Origin: Acidobacterium sp. S8
GTDB lineage: Bacteria; Acidobacteriota; Terriglobia; Terriglobales; Acidobacteriaceae
Assembly (NCBI RefSeq): GCF_009765985.1
Contig: NZ_LMUM01000026.1
Location: forward strand, 145,491 to 209,490
Length of the DNA: 64,000 nt
Direction of reading: 5' to 3'
Notes under the pieces: generated by a model
Database searches by the model: none
Told to the model about the DNA's origin: nothing
The model's input: only the letters and a program-made list of their open reading frames with translations
In this document: positions 11,201 to 20,290 of the stretch, in pieces
Layout of the letters: each line of letters opens with the position of its first letter
How positions within the stretch are numbered: position 1 is the stretch's first letter
Made by a program: the position numbers and the translations under genes

Positions 11201-11478
11201 GTCCTTTCAGCTCGCTTGATCTGCGATTGAGAAAGGATTTTCGTTTCCAGGAGAGATGGACGCTGAGTCTCATCGGAGAAGGTTTCAACATGTTGAACGA
11301 AGTAAATGTGCGCGGTACCAGCAACGCAAACTTTGCCGGACGAAACATCTCGATCAGTCCGTTCGCGGCGAGCGCACCTGTGCAAACTAATTTCTTTCAA
11401 GCAGACACGATCGCGGGCGGTTTCTTCGGCTCCGGCGGTCCGCGCGCCTTTCAATTCGCTGCGAGATTGGAGTTTTAA
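8272..11478 (+). CDS. TonB-dependent receptor with N-terminal carboxypeptidase-regulatory-like domain (Oar-like)
   Basis: Signal peptide, GAISGIATDPSGKLVQGAHITAADE repeat domain, plug (NGRNFLELAFLLPG, GGNILVDGADNNDEV) and beta-barrel. Preferred ATG at 8272 within ORF 8182-11478. Confidence 0.93.
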   Translation: MRFYVRLGVSCYLLAFASLLQAQLPSGAISGIATDPSGKLVQGAHITAADERQGALRESTTNADGVFTLSNLAPASYTVVLTSVGFSEVRYSHVQVEAGKTVTLDTTMSVAGQTNRIDVSSNSSEEVDLTQSMLQGQIPSRTIQSIPLNGRNFLELAFLLPGNRPGPNFDPTKTNTIEISSAGGFGRGGNILVDGADNNDEVVGGTLSNFPQDSIAEFQIATARFTAEVGRSGNSIINIITRSGANQMHGSAFFFERNRHLQGLPATFDRSQPVPRFDREQFGGSIGGPLYKDKAFYFTSTEYRNQNAAIQTGTRVFTGSPYGGSPFYGYIINTAAPAPLRDLLLSNRVDYHLNENNIFGLRYSFNRSTDTAQATAAQSTPFSTAAERQNALNRFNSAAATWSRVIGSKMTNALSVHYDNFYNDIPPFPDNASTTNPELNLTNELLFPDLADGANFNLPQATHMDRYQFRDAFTATLGRHTLHAGVEFQHYRVSGLINVFGSGSVILVSDFGFQDLNGDGVVNDLDIPVAVGIHSTAPIIPVPIPKITNNYTGLYTQDDWRVSPQLTLNLGLRWEYDSDATGQGDAHQPCPSLTSVPDKPCTWMANVLPLHKDPDTKNFGPRVGFIYDPFGRGKTVLRGGYGIYYDRVILEAGSKELVQNDRALTVTQYGGSSCVIPGTGAPATLDNCFAPGARFSPDSPMITTAFSGPHQTGGVGIVALGQRSHHPLFQQASIGTQQQISSNWLISADGLHVFGQRQLIGSLLRSTTSTSPYIQCPGGNQLCLITDPLSGITDSVTIIDSSAKSWYDGLLASVSRRTARIGPVTYDFNISYTLSKTFDYSDDDQLENGNKDEQVNLVEGAAGLRKEKGYALTDELHRITLYGEAKLPYGFSFAPLYTFGSGVPADTFLPGTANISGASGSRIPILPRNALGREIKNSNQLNAAIDHWNALPSCPGAYPCNAGGPIAHVPGGINFFSPFSSLDLRLRKDFRFQERWTLSLIGEGFNMLNEVNVRGTSNANFAGRNISISPFAASAPVQTNFFQADTIAGGFFGSGGPRAFQFAARLEF

Positions 11479-11481
11479 ACG

Positions 11482-12135
11482 ATGTTGATACCCGAATATC
11501 AGCAGCTCGCGGAGCGGGATTTATCGACGCCTGTGCAAGCCGCAAATCTGCCTGTCGTCGATGAAACCAATGCGCCACCTGAAGTTGCACAGCTTTACGC
11601 CCGGTTTCGCGAAGTGTTTGGCCGCCCACAGATACCGGGGATCTTGCAATGTTTTGCGACACACCCGCCGCTGTTGGAACACATGATGGGCCTCGCGCAA
11701 TCAATGCTTTTCACAGAGGGAGCTCTTGGGCGACTGCAAAAGGAAATGATTGCCACAGCGGTCTCTTCGCGTAATCGATGTGCTTACTGCGCCGATAGTC
11801 ACGGGTTCTTCCTGCGCGTTCATGGAGGATCGCCGGAGTTGCTTGCGGCAGCGATGGCATGCAATACCGGTTCCCCCTCGTTCCATCCCGCGCAGAGTGC
11901 GCTGATCTGTTTCGTGCAAAAAATTACAGACGACTCGGCGTCCATCACCTCAGACGATATCGAAAAACTTCGCGCAATGGGTTGGACTGACCAGCAAATT
12001 GCGGAAGCCATCCACGTCGCGGCGCTCTTTGCCTGTTTTAATCGCGTCGTAAATGCGTTTGGCCTGCCATCTCAGGACCTTCTTGGCATATACGCTCCCA
12101 AATCTGAGAGCGTTGCGGGCGGAGGAAACCAATGA
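11482..12135 (+). CDS. Peroxidase-related AhpD/CMD-family protein
   Basis: NRCAYCADSHGFFLRVHGG motif; starts 3 bp after the TonB receptor stop. Confidence 0.88.
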   Translation: MLIPEYQQLAERDLSTPVQAANLPVVDETNAPPEVAQLYARFREVFGRPQIPGILQCFATHPPLLEHMMGLAQSMLFTEGALGRLQKEMIATAVSSRNRCAYCADSHGFFLRVHGGSPELLAAAMACNTGSPSFHPAQSALICFVQKITDDSASITSDDIEKLRAMGWTDQQIAEAIHVAALFACFNRVVNAFGLPSQDLLGIYAPKSESVAGGGNQ

Positions 12136-13412
12136 ACGCTCGTACCACTCTTTTAGCGCCCGAGAACGAGAGCTCTATACGATATGCCGGTTGGCCCGTA
12201 GCTGTTGCGGCCTTCGTGGGGGTCATGACGAGCTTCGCGCCGATTGTGCCCTACACCTTCAGCCTATTCCTGACCCCGCTGCACGCGGCCTTTGGCTGGC
12301 AGAGAGAAGCCATGTCGGGAACGTTCGCTCTGGCTGCGATTACCGTCGCCCTGGTTTCTCCCGGAATCGGAATTCTGCTGGATCGCTTCGCGCCTCGCCG
12401 CATCATTTTGCCCTCGATCATCATTTTCGCGATAGCATTAGCTTCGCTCAGCACGCTCAGCTCAAATATCCACCGTTTCTATCTCACCTACTTCATACTA
12501 GGACTCGTCGCAAACGGCACGGCGCAATTCGCCTATACGCGAACCATTCTTACCTGGTTTCGCAAGCACAGGGGATTCGCACTGGCATTGATTCTCACCG
12601 GCAGCGGTACCGGTTCCATCCTGATTCCCCCTGTGACGCAATGGGTGATCGACCATCATGGATGGCGGGACGCTTATCTCACCCTTGGCTGTATCGCTCT
12701 GCTTGGACTACCGCTCACAGCGCTTCTCGTGCGAAACCGACCAATTCCCGTAGAGCGTTCAGACGAGAGCCTGGCATCAGGCGTGACCGTAGGCGCAGCG
12801 TTGAAAAGCGCGCCGTTCTGGATCCTCGCCACGATCATCATGCTCTCGGCATTCAGCGAAAATGGCTTGGTAACCAACATGGCCGCAATGCTGACGGAAC
12901 GTAGTATTTCCGCTTCTGCCGCTGCCTTGGCACTCTCGGTTCGCGGCGGCGCAGGCATCATTGGTAGGCTTTGCACCGGCTTCCTCATCGATCGCTTCCC
13001 ACCCCAGCGTATCCAGACCTGCATCCTTTTGATCTCCGCCGCGGGTACCCTGATTCTTGCTTTCGCGGGAACTTCGCCGATGGCTCTTGTCGGCGCTGCT
13101 CTGCTTGGCATTGGCCTTGGCAGCGAAGCGGACGTCGCTCCCTATCTGCTTGCGCGCTACTTTGGGCGTAAGCATTTTTCCGTGCTGTATGGTCTTACCT
13201 GGACGGCCTATGCTGTAGGTGGCGCAACTGGACCCATGGTGGTGGGACATCTTTACGACCGCGCAGGCCGTTATTTGCCAGTCTTCATCGTAGGCTTGGC
13301 CTGTGTTGCTCTTGCAGCAGCAATAATCAGCCTGTTCCTGCGCCGCGACTCGAACCACATAGACGGAGATCTTGAAAAACTGGCAGTAGCCGGAATCACA
13401 TTGGAGGAATAA
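12132..13412 (+). CDS. MFS transporter (oxalate/formate antiporter-like MFS)
   Basis: Twelve predicted hydrophobic segments, GIGILLDRFAPRR, overlaps the preceding stop. Confidence 0.93.
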   Translation: MNARTTLLAPENESSIRYAGWPVAVAAFVGVMTSFAPIVPYTFSLFLTPLHAAFGWQREAMSGTFALAAITVALVSPGIGILLDRFAPRRIILPSIIIFAIALASLSTLSSNIHRFYLTYFILGLVANGTAQFAYTRTILTWFRKHRGFALALILTGSGTGSILIPPVTQWVIDHHGWRDAYLTLGCIALLGLPLTALLVRNRPIPVERSDESLASGVTVGAALKSAPFWILATIIMLSAFSENGLVTNMAAMLTERSISASAAALALSVRGGAGIIGRLCTGFLIDRFPPQRIQTCILLISAAGTLILAFAGTSPMALVGAALLGIGLGSEADVAPYLLARYFGRKHFSVLYGLTWTAYAVGGATGPMVVGHLYDRAGRYLPVFIVGLACVALAAAIISLFLRRDSNHIDGDLEKLAVAGITLEE

Positions 13413-13414
13413 AT

Positions 13415-13954
13415 ATGTCACATATTGCACTGCCGGAAGAGATGCCTGGCATCACCGCCGGCTTCGCTTTTCGTCCTGAAACTGCCAGGCCGATGCGTGA
13501 ACTCGCTCACATCCTGCTGCACACATCTGGGAATGAAGGATTTAGTTCGCGGGACAGGGAATTGATTGCTGCCTTCGTTTCGTCGCGAAATACTTGCTAT
13601 TTCTGCCAGACGAGTCACGGAGCAGCTGCGAACCATCTCAACGATGGAAGCGTAGATCTCGTCGACGCCGTCTGCTCGGATTACAGAAGTGCGGAAATTT
13701 TGCCCAAGCTGAAAGCGCTGCTGGCCATCGCCGAGCAGGTCCAGATCGACGGGAAGAGGGTCACAAAGCAGTTGGTGGAAGAAGCACGGCAGCAAGGCGC
13801 AACAGACCTCGATATCCACGATACCGTTCTGATTGCCGCCGCCTTCTGTATGTACAACCGCTATGTGGATGGTCTGGGTACCTGGCAGCCGCGCGATAAG
13901 GCGATGTATGTCGAGATGGGTAAGAGGATGGCGGAAGAGGGATACGCCAGATAG
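13415..13954 (+). CDS. AhpD/CMD-family protein, paralog of the 7494-8066 product
   Basis: CYFCQTSHGAAANHLNDG; shares IHDTVLIAAAFCMYNRYVDGL.TWQPRD with the 7494 protein. Confidence 0.9.
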   Translation: MSHIALPEEMPGITAGFAFRPETARPMRELAHILLHTSGNEGFSSRDRELIAAFVSSRNTCYFCQTSHGAAANHLNDGSVDLVDAVCSDYRSAEILPKLKALLAIAEQVQIDGKRVTKQLVEEARQQGATDLDIHDTVLIAAAFCMYNRYVDGLGTWQPRDKAMYVEMGKRMAEEGYAR

Positions 13955-14060
13955 ATGTATCAGTTGGAAAGTTCGAAGGCGGCATTCTGAATTATCAGAA
14001 TTCCATCTTGTAGGCGATGAAGGCAGTATCCTTCCGACAGGATCGTCTCGGAGCTTCCAC

Positions 14061-14966
14061 TTGAAAGTCCATCTTGTTGACGGTACATACGAGTTATTCC
14101 GGCATTATTACGCTCTGCCTTCTGCGCGAGACTCGGACGGCCGCGAAGTTGCCGCCGTCCGAGGCGTTGTCGCGTCAGTGCTGGGCATGATGAGTGATGG
14201 TGTTACGCACATTGCTGTTGCGACCGACCATGTAATCGAGTCGTTTCGCAATGCACTGTGGCCGGCCTATAAAACCAGCGAGGGTATCGAACCAGATCTG
14301 TTAGCGCAGTTTCCATTGCTCGAAGAAGTTCTGTCAGCGGCAGGCATTGTTGTCTGGCCGATGGTGGAATTCGAAGCAGATGATGCTCTGGCAGCTGGGG
14401 CGGCCAGAGCCGCTCAAGATACACGTGTCGAGCAGGTAGTCATCTGCACTCCTGATAAGGATCTTGCTCAATGTGTACACGGCTCACGCATCGTCCAACT
14501 CAATCGCCGGACGAACGTAACGTATGACGAAGCCGGTGTAGTCGAAAAATTTGGGGTTTCGCCGATGTCGATTCCTGACTACCTGGCGCTGGTAGGCGAC
14601 GCGGCCGATGGCTATCCAGGCCTGCCGGGCTGGGGTGCAAAGTCATCATCGGCAGTGCTTGCCAAATTTAAACATCTCGAATCCATCCCCAGCGACAGCG
14701 GCGAATGGAGGGTGAACGCCACAGGCGCAAGTGCTTTAGCGGCCACCCTTATAAGAGAAATGGATCGAGCATTGCTCTTTCGAAACCTTGCAACCCTTCG
14801 AACCGACATCCCACTATTTGAAAATGTGGATGAGATGCGATGGGCAGGTCCCACGCCGGCCTTCGTCCCCATCGCGGAACGATTGGACGCTGCTGTTCCC
14901 GGTAGTCGTCGGCCCTCAGGACGTAAGCTCCCGCGTCTATCGACCCGCCATTCCGGAACTCCGTGA
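14061..14966 (+). CDS. Stand-alone 5'-3' exonuclease / PolI-type 5'-nuclease domain protein
   Basis: VHLVDGTYELFRHYYALPS, FEADDALAAGAARA, CTPDKDLAQCV, GVSPMSIPDYLALVGDAADGYPGLPGWGAKSS. TTG start proposed at 14061 in frame with ORF 13833-14966. Confidence 0.82.
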   Translation: MKVHLVDGTYELFRHYYALPSARDSDGREVAAVRGVVASVLGMMSDGVTHIAVATDHVIESFRNALWPAYKTSEGIEPDLLAQFPLLEEVLSAAGIVVWPMVEFEADDALAAGAARAAQDTRVEQVVICTPDKDLAQCVHGSRIVQLNRRTNVTYDEAGVVEKFGVSPMSIPDYLALVGDAADGYPGLPGWGAKSSSAVLAKFKHLESIPSDSGEWRVNATGASALAATLIREMDRALLFRNLATLRTDIPLFENVDEMRWAGPTPAFVPIAERLDAAVPGSRRPSGRKLPRLSTRHSGTP

Positions 14967-15110
14967 CATAAGAGAAAGCGCCGTAGAGATTTGGAAGACT
15001 CCTTCGGCGGCAACTCAATTTCGTGGAGATGCACGCTTGAATAAAAAATAAATGAAGTACGGATTCCAAGACTCTCTTAGACCGGCGACTTCTGCATATT
15101 TTGTCATTTA

Positions 15111-15156
15111 TTGGCGTCCCCGACGGGATTCGAACCCGTGTTATCGCCGTGAAAGG
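15111..15156 (-). repeat. 46-bp direct repeat of the 3' part of tRNA-Glu (distal att site)
   Basis: ttggcgtccccgacgggattcgaacccgtgttatcgccgtgaaagg, identical to 24964-25009; no complete tRNA follows here. Confidence 0.95.
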
Positions 15157-15416
15157 ACTTGGGGTGGCGGTAACTCATTGAAAATACAGGCTGCGGATGG
15201 CTCCCTAAATGACTTTCAGATATCCCTTGACGCCCGTTATTGGACGCCAATTGGACGCCAACTTCCTCCTCAGAATGCGCGTGTGTGCTTGTACGTCCAT
15301 TCAGGTTGTTCGACTCTTCAGTTGTTCATGAATCATTACGAGTGGGGATTTGTTCACGCTAGGCAATTAAGCAGGAGTTCCACCATTCGCATACCTCGGC
15401 CGTAATAGCCCGGAAG

Positions 15417-15587
15417 GTGGTGAAGAACGCTGGCATTCTGGCGCCGCTGGTCATTTCGGAAGTGGTGAAGGACAGTGAGCAATGCTGGCGCTGGATACGG
15501 ATCAGTTCGGTTGCAACGCCTCTTCTGTCTCAGGCTCTTTGGGCGACGCGGGTAAAAAGGTCGAGGGAAGAAGAGCGACAGCGCTGA
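15417..15587 (+). CDS. Hypothetical short ORF
   Basis: GTG-start frame VVKNAGILAPLVISEVVKDSEQCWRWIRISSVATPLLSQALWATRVKRSREEERQR*; coding-like composition only. Confidence 0.3.
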   Translation: MVKNAGILAPLVISEVVKDSEQCWRWIRISSVATPLLSQALWATRVKRSREEERQR

Positions 15588-16089
15588 TAGACTTTTCAGA
15601 TGGCTCAGGAAACCACTGCATTCCCAAATATCTGAACATAGATAGCAAAATCCTAGCAATGACATTGAGCAATCGACGCACTGGCGATCTCGTTGTCCCA
15701 ACCGCTTCTCAATCAAGCTAAATGTGGGAGTTAGTCTATTTCAAAATCATGTACCCGGAGAAGCGGAAACAAAATCCTCCAAGAGATGGCATTCGGGTAT
15801 CATTCGCTCTTATTCCCTGCCCTTATGCTCGTTTCGATCGGTCCAATAATGTGGGAGGGAATCATACAGCTGAAGAATGCTGACGCATGGAAATCGCAAG
15901 CTCGAACGTCAACTCGATAGAAGCGAGATTAGATCATGTCACATGCTGGATACCATCTGCACGCTTGGGTTATCATTTCCGAGAATTCTTTGGTGGTATC
16001 GGAGCTTACCAAGGCCGGATCGGATCGAATATGCTGTGCTACCATCCACTCATCCGGCTCGCCCACCTGCTTGAGCCGCGGAGGTCGAG

Positions 16090-16980
16090 ATGAGTTCAAC
16101 GACACGTCGTAGTTTCCTAAAAACAGGTCTTGCCGCAGGGGCCATGGCTGCAGTAGGAACTCTTCCACTGGGCGCCACCGGAAGTACCGCGACCGATACA
16201 GTGATGCTCGGCCGCTCCAGTGTGGGAGTGACGCGGCTGGCCTTCGGAACCGGGACGGACGGCGGTTCAGTGCAGGCCACTCTGGGACAACAGGAGTTTA
16301 CGCGGCTCGTTCACTATGCATATGACCGCGGCATCCGCTTCTTCGAGACTGCTGAGGCGTACCAGACGCCGGCGATGCTGGGCGCGGCGCTGAAGGGCTT
16401 ACCACGCGACAACTACTGCCTGATGAGCAAGGTCACTACGTTTCACTCAGGCATAGATCCTCAGACTAAGTTTGATGAGCTGCGGCGCACCTCGCAAACG
16501 GAGTACTTTGACATCATGCTGCTGCACTGGCAACACACACCTGATTGGCCGGAGACCACGAAACGCTGGCAGGACGGAATCCTCGAGGCGCAGCAAAGAA
16601 AGATCATCCGCACGCATGGCGCCTCGGTGCATGGACTGCCGGCACTGCGTCAGATGCCGGGCACCAAGTGGCTCGATGTGGGACTCATCCGTATCAATCA
16701 CAACGGCGCGCGCATGGACGGACCGACTTACGAGGACACCAATCACCCCGACAATGTGAGCGAAGTGGTCGATCACATCCACCAGCTCAAGAAAGAAGGG
16801 CTCGGTGTGATCGGGATGAAGCTGTGCGGCGGAGGTCAATTCCAGAATAGCCACGACGACCGTGTGAAAGCGATGAGATTCGCTTTCAGGAATGCGGGCG
16901 TGGACTGTGCCACGATCGGATTCAAGAGCACGGGGGAGATCGACGAGGCCATCAACAACATGAATCTGGCGCTGGCGTAA
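16090..16980 (+). CDS. Aldo/keto reductase family protein with Tat-type signal
   Basis: TTRRSFLKTGLAAGAMAAVG twin-arginine leader; AKR motifs (YDRGIRFFETAEAYQTPAMLGAALKG, MLLHWQHTPDWPET). Confidence 0.9.
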   Translation: MSSTTRRSFLKTGLAAGAMAAVGTLPLGATGSTATDTVMLGRSSVGVTRLAFGTGTDGGSVQATLGQQEFTRLVHYAYDRGIRFFETAEAYQTPAMLGAALKGLPRDNYCLMSKVTTFHSGIDPQTKFDELRRTSQTEYFDIMLLHWQHTPDWPETTKRWQDGILEAQQRKIIRTHGASVHGLPALRQMPGTKWLDVGLIRINHNGARMDGPTYEDTNHPDNVSEVVDHIHQLKKEGLGVIGMKLCGGGQFQNSHDDRVKAMRFAFRNAGVDCATIGFKSTGEIDEAINNMNLALA

Positions 16981-17144
16981 ACTTCCGCCAAAGGCCGCTC
17001 CAGTTCGACGGATCCGGAGCGGTTTGGCGATGATGCTAATATTCGGTCAAAATTTTCGCTGGACTCCAATGCCGACTCGACGCCGAGTCTCTATCGCATT
17101 CTCGATCAAAGTATTGGAGATCCCCTATGCATCAACCCCGAGGT

Positions 17145-17732
17145 TTACTTCGGGGCTTGCTGCGGCGGACTTTCGCTGGTCGGCGGCACAATTCCCTTGA
17201 TTCGCAAGTAAGTCACCATGTTTCCGTAGTGCTCGTCCGTATGCGCCGTATTGAGCGAGAATAAAGCGATCTTCGCCACGTTGAAATTCATGAATTTCGT
17301 CATCTGGGCACCCTTGGCATCGGTCATGCCTTCAAACGCTGTATTGCAGTACGCAACGGCGTCCTTGAGCGCGGCTACGAGCTCGGCCTTTGAGGTCTTT
17401 GTTTTTTCTATGTCCTTCCCAGGATTCTCTGCACCCGTGGCCAGCGAGCAGAAGAAGTAATTTTCTTCGGCCTCATGACCGACCAGTTGACCAAAACTCC
17501 GAACCTCCGGTACTGGTTTGAACGAGTAGTTCTCTTCCGGCATTTTCTGAGCCGCACCAATGACCGCGTTGCTCACAAACCCATAGAGGCCTTTTTCGCT
17601 GGCGGTAATCGGATTCGCTGGTGGAGCGGCGGGCGATTGCCCGAATAAAGCAAGGGGAACAACCAACACTGCGGCAAACAAATAAGAATGTCTTCTACTC
17701 AAATGACACCTCCGGATGAAATCATGCCTCAT
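17145..17732 (-). CDS. DinB family protein with signal peptide
   Basis: PEENYSFKPVPEVRSFGQLVGHEAEENYFFCS and NTAHTDEHYGNMVTYLRIKGIVPP pattern. Confidence 0.85.
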   Translation of the reverse strand: MRHDFIRRCHLSRRHSYLFAAVLVVPLALFGQSPAAPPANPITASEKGLYGFVSNAVIGAAQKMPEENYSFKPVPEVRSFGQLVGHEAEENYFFCSLATGAENPGKDIEKTKTSKAELVAALKDAVAYCNTAFEGMTDAKGAQMTKFMNFNVAKIALFSLNTAHTDEHYGNMVTYLRIKGIVPPTSESPPQQAPK

Positions 17733-17889
17733 CCCGGACAGGCTCGGAAAAGTAATGAGTCGAAGCGAATTACTCGTAAGACAGGCCGTTACCGAAATCG
17801 CTCTATCTTGAGTCGACTTGGATATCGAACCGGAATCGGCAACACATGGACAGAGCTGACAGCGCTAACCATCCGCCCATAAATGCGGA

Positions 17890-18800
17890 CTAGCTGGCGA
17901 CTATTTCATCTTGCGATTGATCCTCGAATTCTGGATTCGATTTCAGTGCTGCCAGAATGACGGCGGATGATTTCTGGATGACCTCCAGGCTTTCAGCCAA
18001 GAGCGAAGCGTTGCCGTGGCAGAGTGGATGTAGTCAGCCGATGCCGTTCCCGTCTCCAGCCCCACAGCTTTGCTCACCACGAACGCAATGGCTTCAGCCT
18101 CTGTCTCGCGGATGGTTTTTGTGGGTTGCGGCGTGACGCTCGGATTTGTGCAATATTTCGTGGCTGAGCTCATGCACAAGAGTCGAAAACTCCTCAGCCT
18201 TCGACTGCCCCGGAAGCAGAACGATCTTGCCGCCGTAGCTCATACCCATGGCCGGGGCAATGCGCTCGTTGAACTCAAGCTCGATGCCCTGAGCATTCAT
18301 GAACTCGATCAACCGATCGCAGTTAACTCCTGCATCGCCGTTCACATGTGCATGCTCGGGAAGCTCCTTGCCTTCGGTCTGCAAAACATCGAAGACATAG
18401 GCGGCACGAAACCCAATCAGCACTAGGACATTCTGACGAGTCAAGTCTTTCTCGGCTTCTTCCTGCAGTTTGCGTTTGGTCCCCAACGATGGGAGCAAGA
18501 ATGAGGATGCCTTTCTCGCCCTTCTTCACTCTGCGACCAAGCTGGTTCCATGTATAGAGTCCAGCCACGTGGGTTGCGTCCGGCCTCTGCCGTGCGATTT
18601 CGAGGATATTGCCGAAAGAGTACTTGTGAAAGCGACTCATGGCGGTGAGGTAGGCTGTGAGCGTTTCGCTATGTCCCTGCTCAAGCTGCTGGATGAGGTA
18701 TTGCACGTTGGCGGTGATTATTTCTTTCACCGTCTGCCGTTGCGGTTGCTTCTGCCCCTCTTCCTTCCATTTTTTGCTCCTCGTCTGCCCGGTCGGGCGT
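17890..18800 (-). pseudogene. ArdC-like antirestriction/zincin protein, frameshifted
   Basis: Pieces in several minus frames: YLTAMSRFHKYSFGNILEIARQRPDATHVAGLYTWNQLGRRVKKGEKGILILAP; STLVHELSHEILHKSERH (HExxH); TKTIRETEAEAIAFVVSKAVGLETGTASADYI. Confidence 0.85.
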
Positions 18801-19161
18801 TTTTGTTTCTCACCAGCGCAGCGAGACAAGAACGACTGAACGGAGCAGACAGGACAGAACGACGACGGGCCCGGCGTAGTTCCGAGAGGCAGGCGCGGCC
18901 AGTGACAAAGTGGTTCTTGAACTTTGGCGCGCAGTCGGCGCTCGCCCGAAGGGATGGCCCGAAGCGGCTGAGTGGAGGGAACGACGGGGATCGGCGAAGT
19001 GGCCGGAAGTTGCGTCAGCCACCTTGCACTTCGTTCTTTGAGCCGGTACAAGAACGCTATGCCGAAGAAGGTGCCAGCGGTTTCACGAAAAATAGGCTTC
19101 ATCGAGACTATGGATTGCCTGCCGGTCTCGAAGCTTCCCGGAGGGAGTGGAATGGACCTAC

Positions 19162-19193
19162 GAAATTTTATGTGGTCGACCACATAAAATTTC
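19162..19193. repeat. 32-bp perfect palindrome
   Basis: GAAATTTTATGTGGTCGACCACATAAAATTTC equals its own reverse complement. Confidence 0.97.
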
Positions 19194-19282
19194 TTCTGTG
19201 GCGTCCCTACTTCTGTGGCGCTGGCAATTGGTTGTTGGTTAAAGAGCACGCGGATTTGGTTCCCAACGCCACATAATCCCTC

Positions 19283-20290
19283 TCAGAGGCTTCGTAGGAA
19301 CTGCATGAGCGCTACATCTTCCTTCCAGCGTTTTGGAGGAACAGCCCCGCGGATCTCGCAAGTTGCGAGCGCCTTAGCCTTCATTTCCAGATCCACTTCC
19401 GCATAAAAATTTGTGGTGTTGACCGAGACGTGGCCCATCCAAGCGCGGATAGTATTGATATCGACGTCCGCGCGAAGAAGATGAGTGGCCGTTGTATGCC
19501 GAATCGCATGGAGACTCACGCGTTTGTTTGCTAGCGACGGCGTAGCATCCAACATATTTCGGATATACCTTTCGACCATCGTATGAATCCCAAAGCGCGT
19601 GATGGATTGACCACACCTGTTCAGGAACACGTGATCGGTCGGTGAACGGCTCGCAGTCAATGATGAAAGTTCAACCACAGTTTGACGCCAGAGTGGGCAG
19701 CGCCGAAGCTTGTTACCTTTGCCACGAAGCTGGACAGAGGAATGATAACGAGAAGAATTGGGCAGGAGGAGATCGGCGATTTTGACCTGTGCCGCCTCAT
19801 CAGCTCTTGCGCCAGTGTTGTAGAGGAAGAGTAGAAGCGTACGGTCCTGCGTCCCTGCTCCGTCAATTGGTCAGGTGTATTCAACAACGCATCCATTTCC
19901 GGTTTGTCGAGATATGTAATAGTGGCCCGAGGCGCCCGCTTGGGTGGGATGGCGCGGAGTTGTCCGCACCACTCGATGTGTTCGGGACTGTTCAAGCCGA
20001 TGTAGCGAGCCAAAGAGTGAATCGCAGCCAATCGTTGGTTCCGGGGTAGCGACCGCGCATTTGCGGGATTCCTCTAAATGCCGGAGAAACAGCCGTACCA
20101 TTTCCGGAGACACGTCGGTCACCGAGATCCGATCGACCTCTTTCTGTACTTTTTGAGCTACGAACGGAAGTAGCAGACGAAGCGTGTCTCGATAGCTGCA
20201 CTGTGTGTTTCGAGCCGGGTTGAGTTCGCTGACTAAGTATTCAAGCAAGAAGCGTCGGATCCATGGTCCAAGGAGGTTTGCGTTAGGCAT
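19283..20290 (-). pseudogene. Tyrosine recombinase, third member of trio (RitC-like), frameshifted
   Basis: Pieces in successive frames; C-term HAIRHTTATHLLRADVDINTIRAWMGHVSVNTTNFYAEVDLEMKAKAL; start overlaps the upstream recombinase stop. Confidence 0.85.

Noticed and set aside
12053-12904. 283-aa plus-strand ORF
   Set aside because: Alternative frame of the MFS transporter gene; low-complexity Arg/His/Ser translation.
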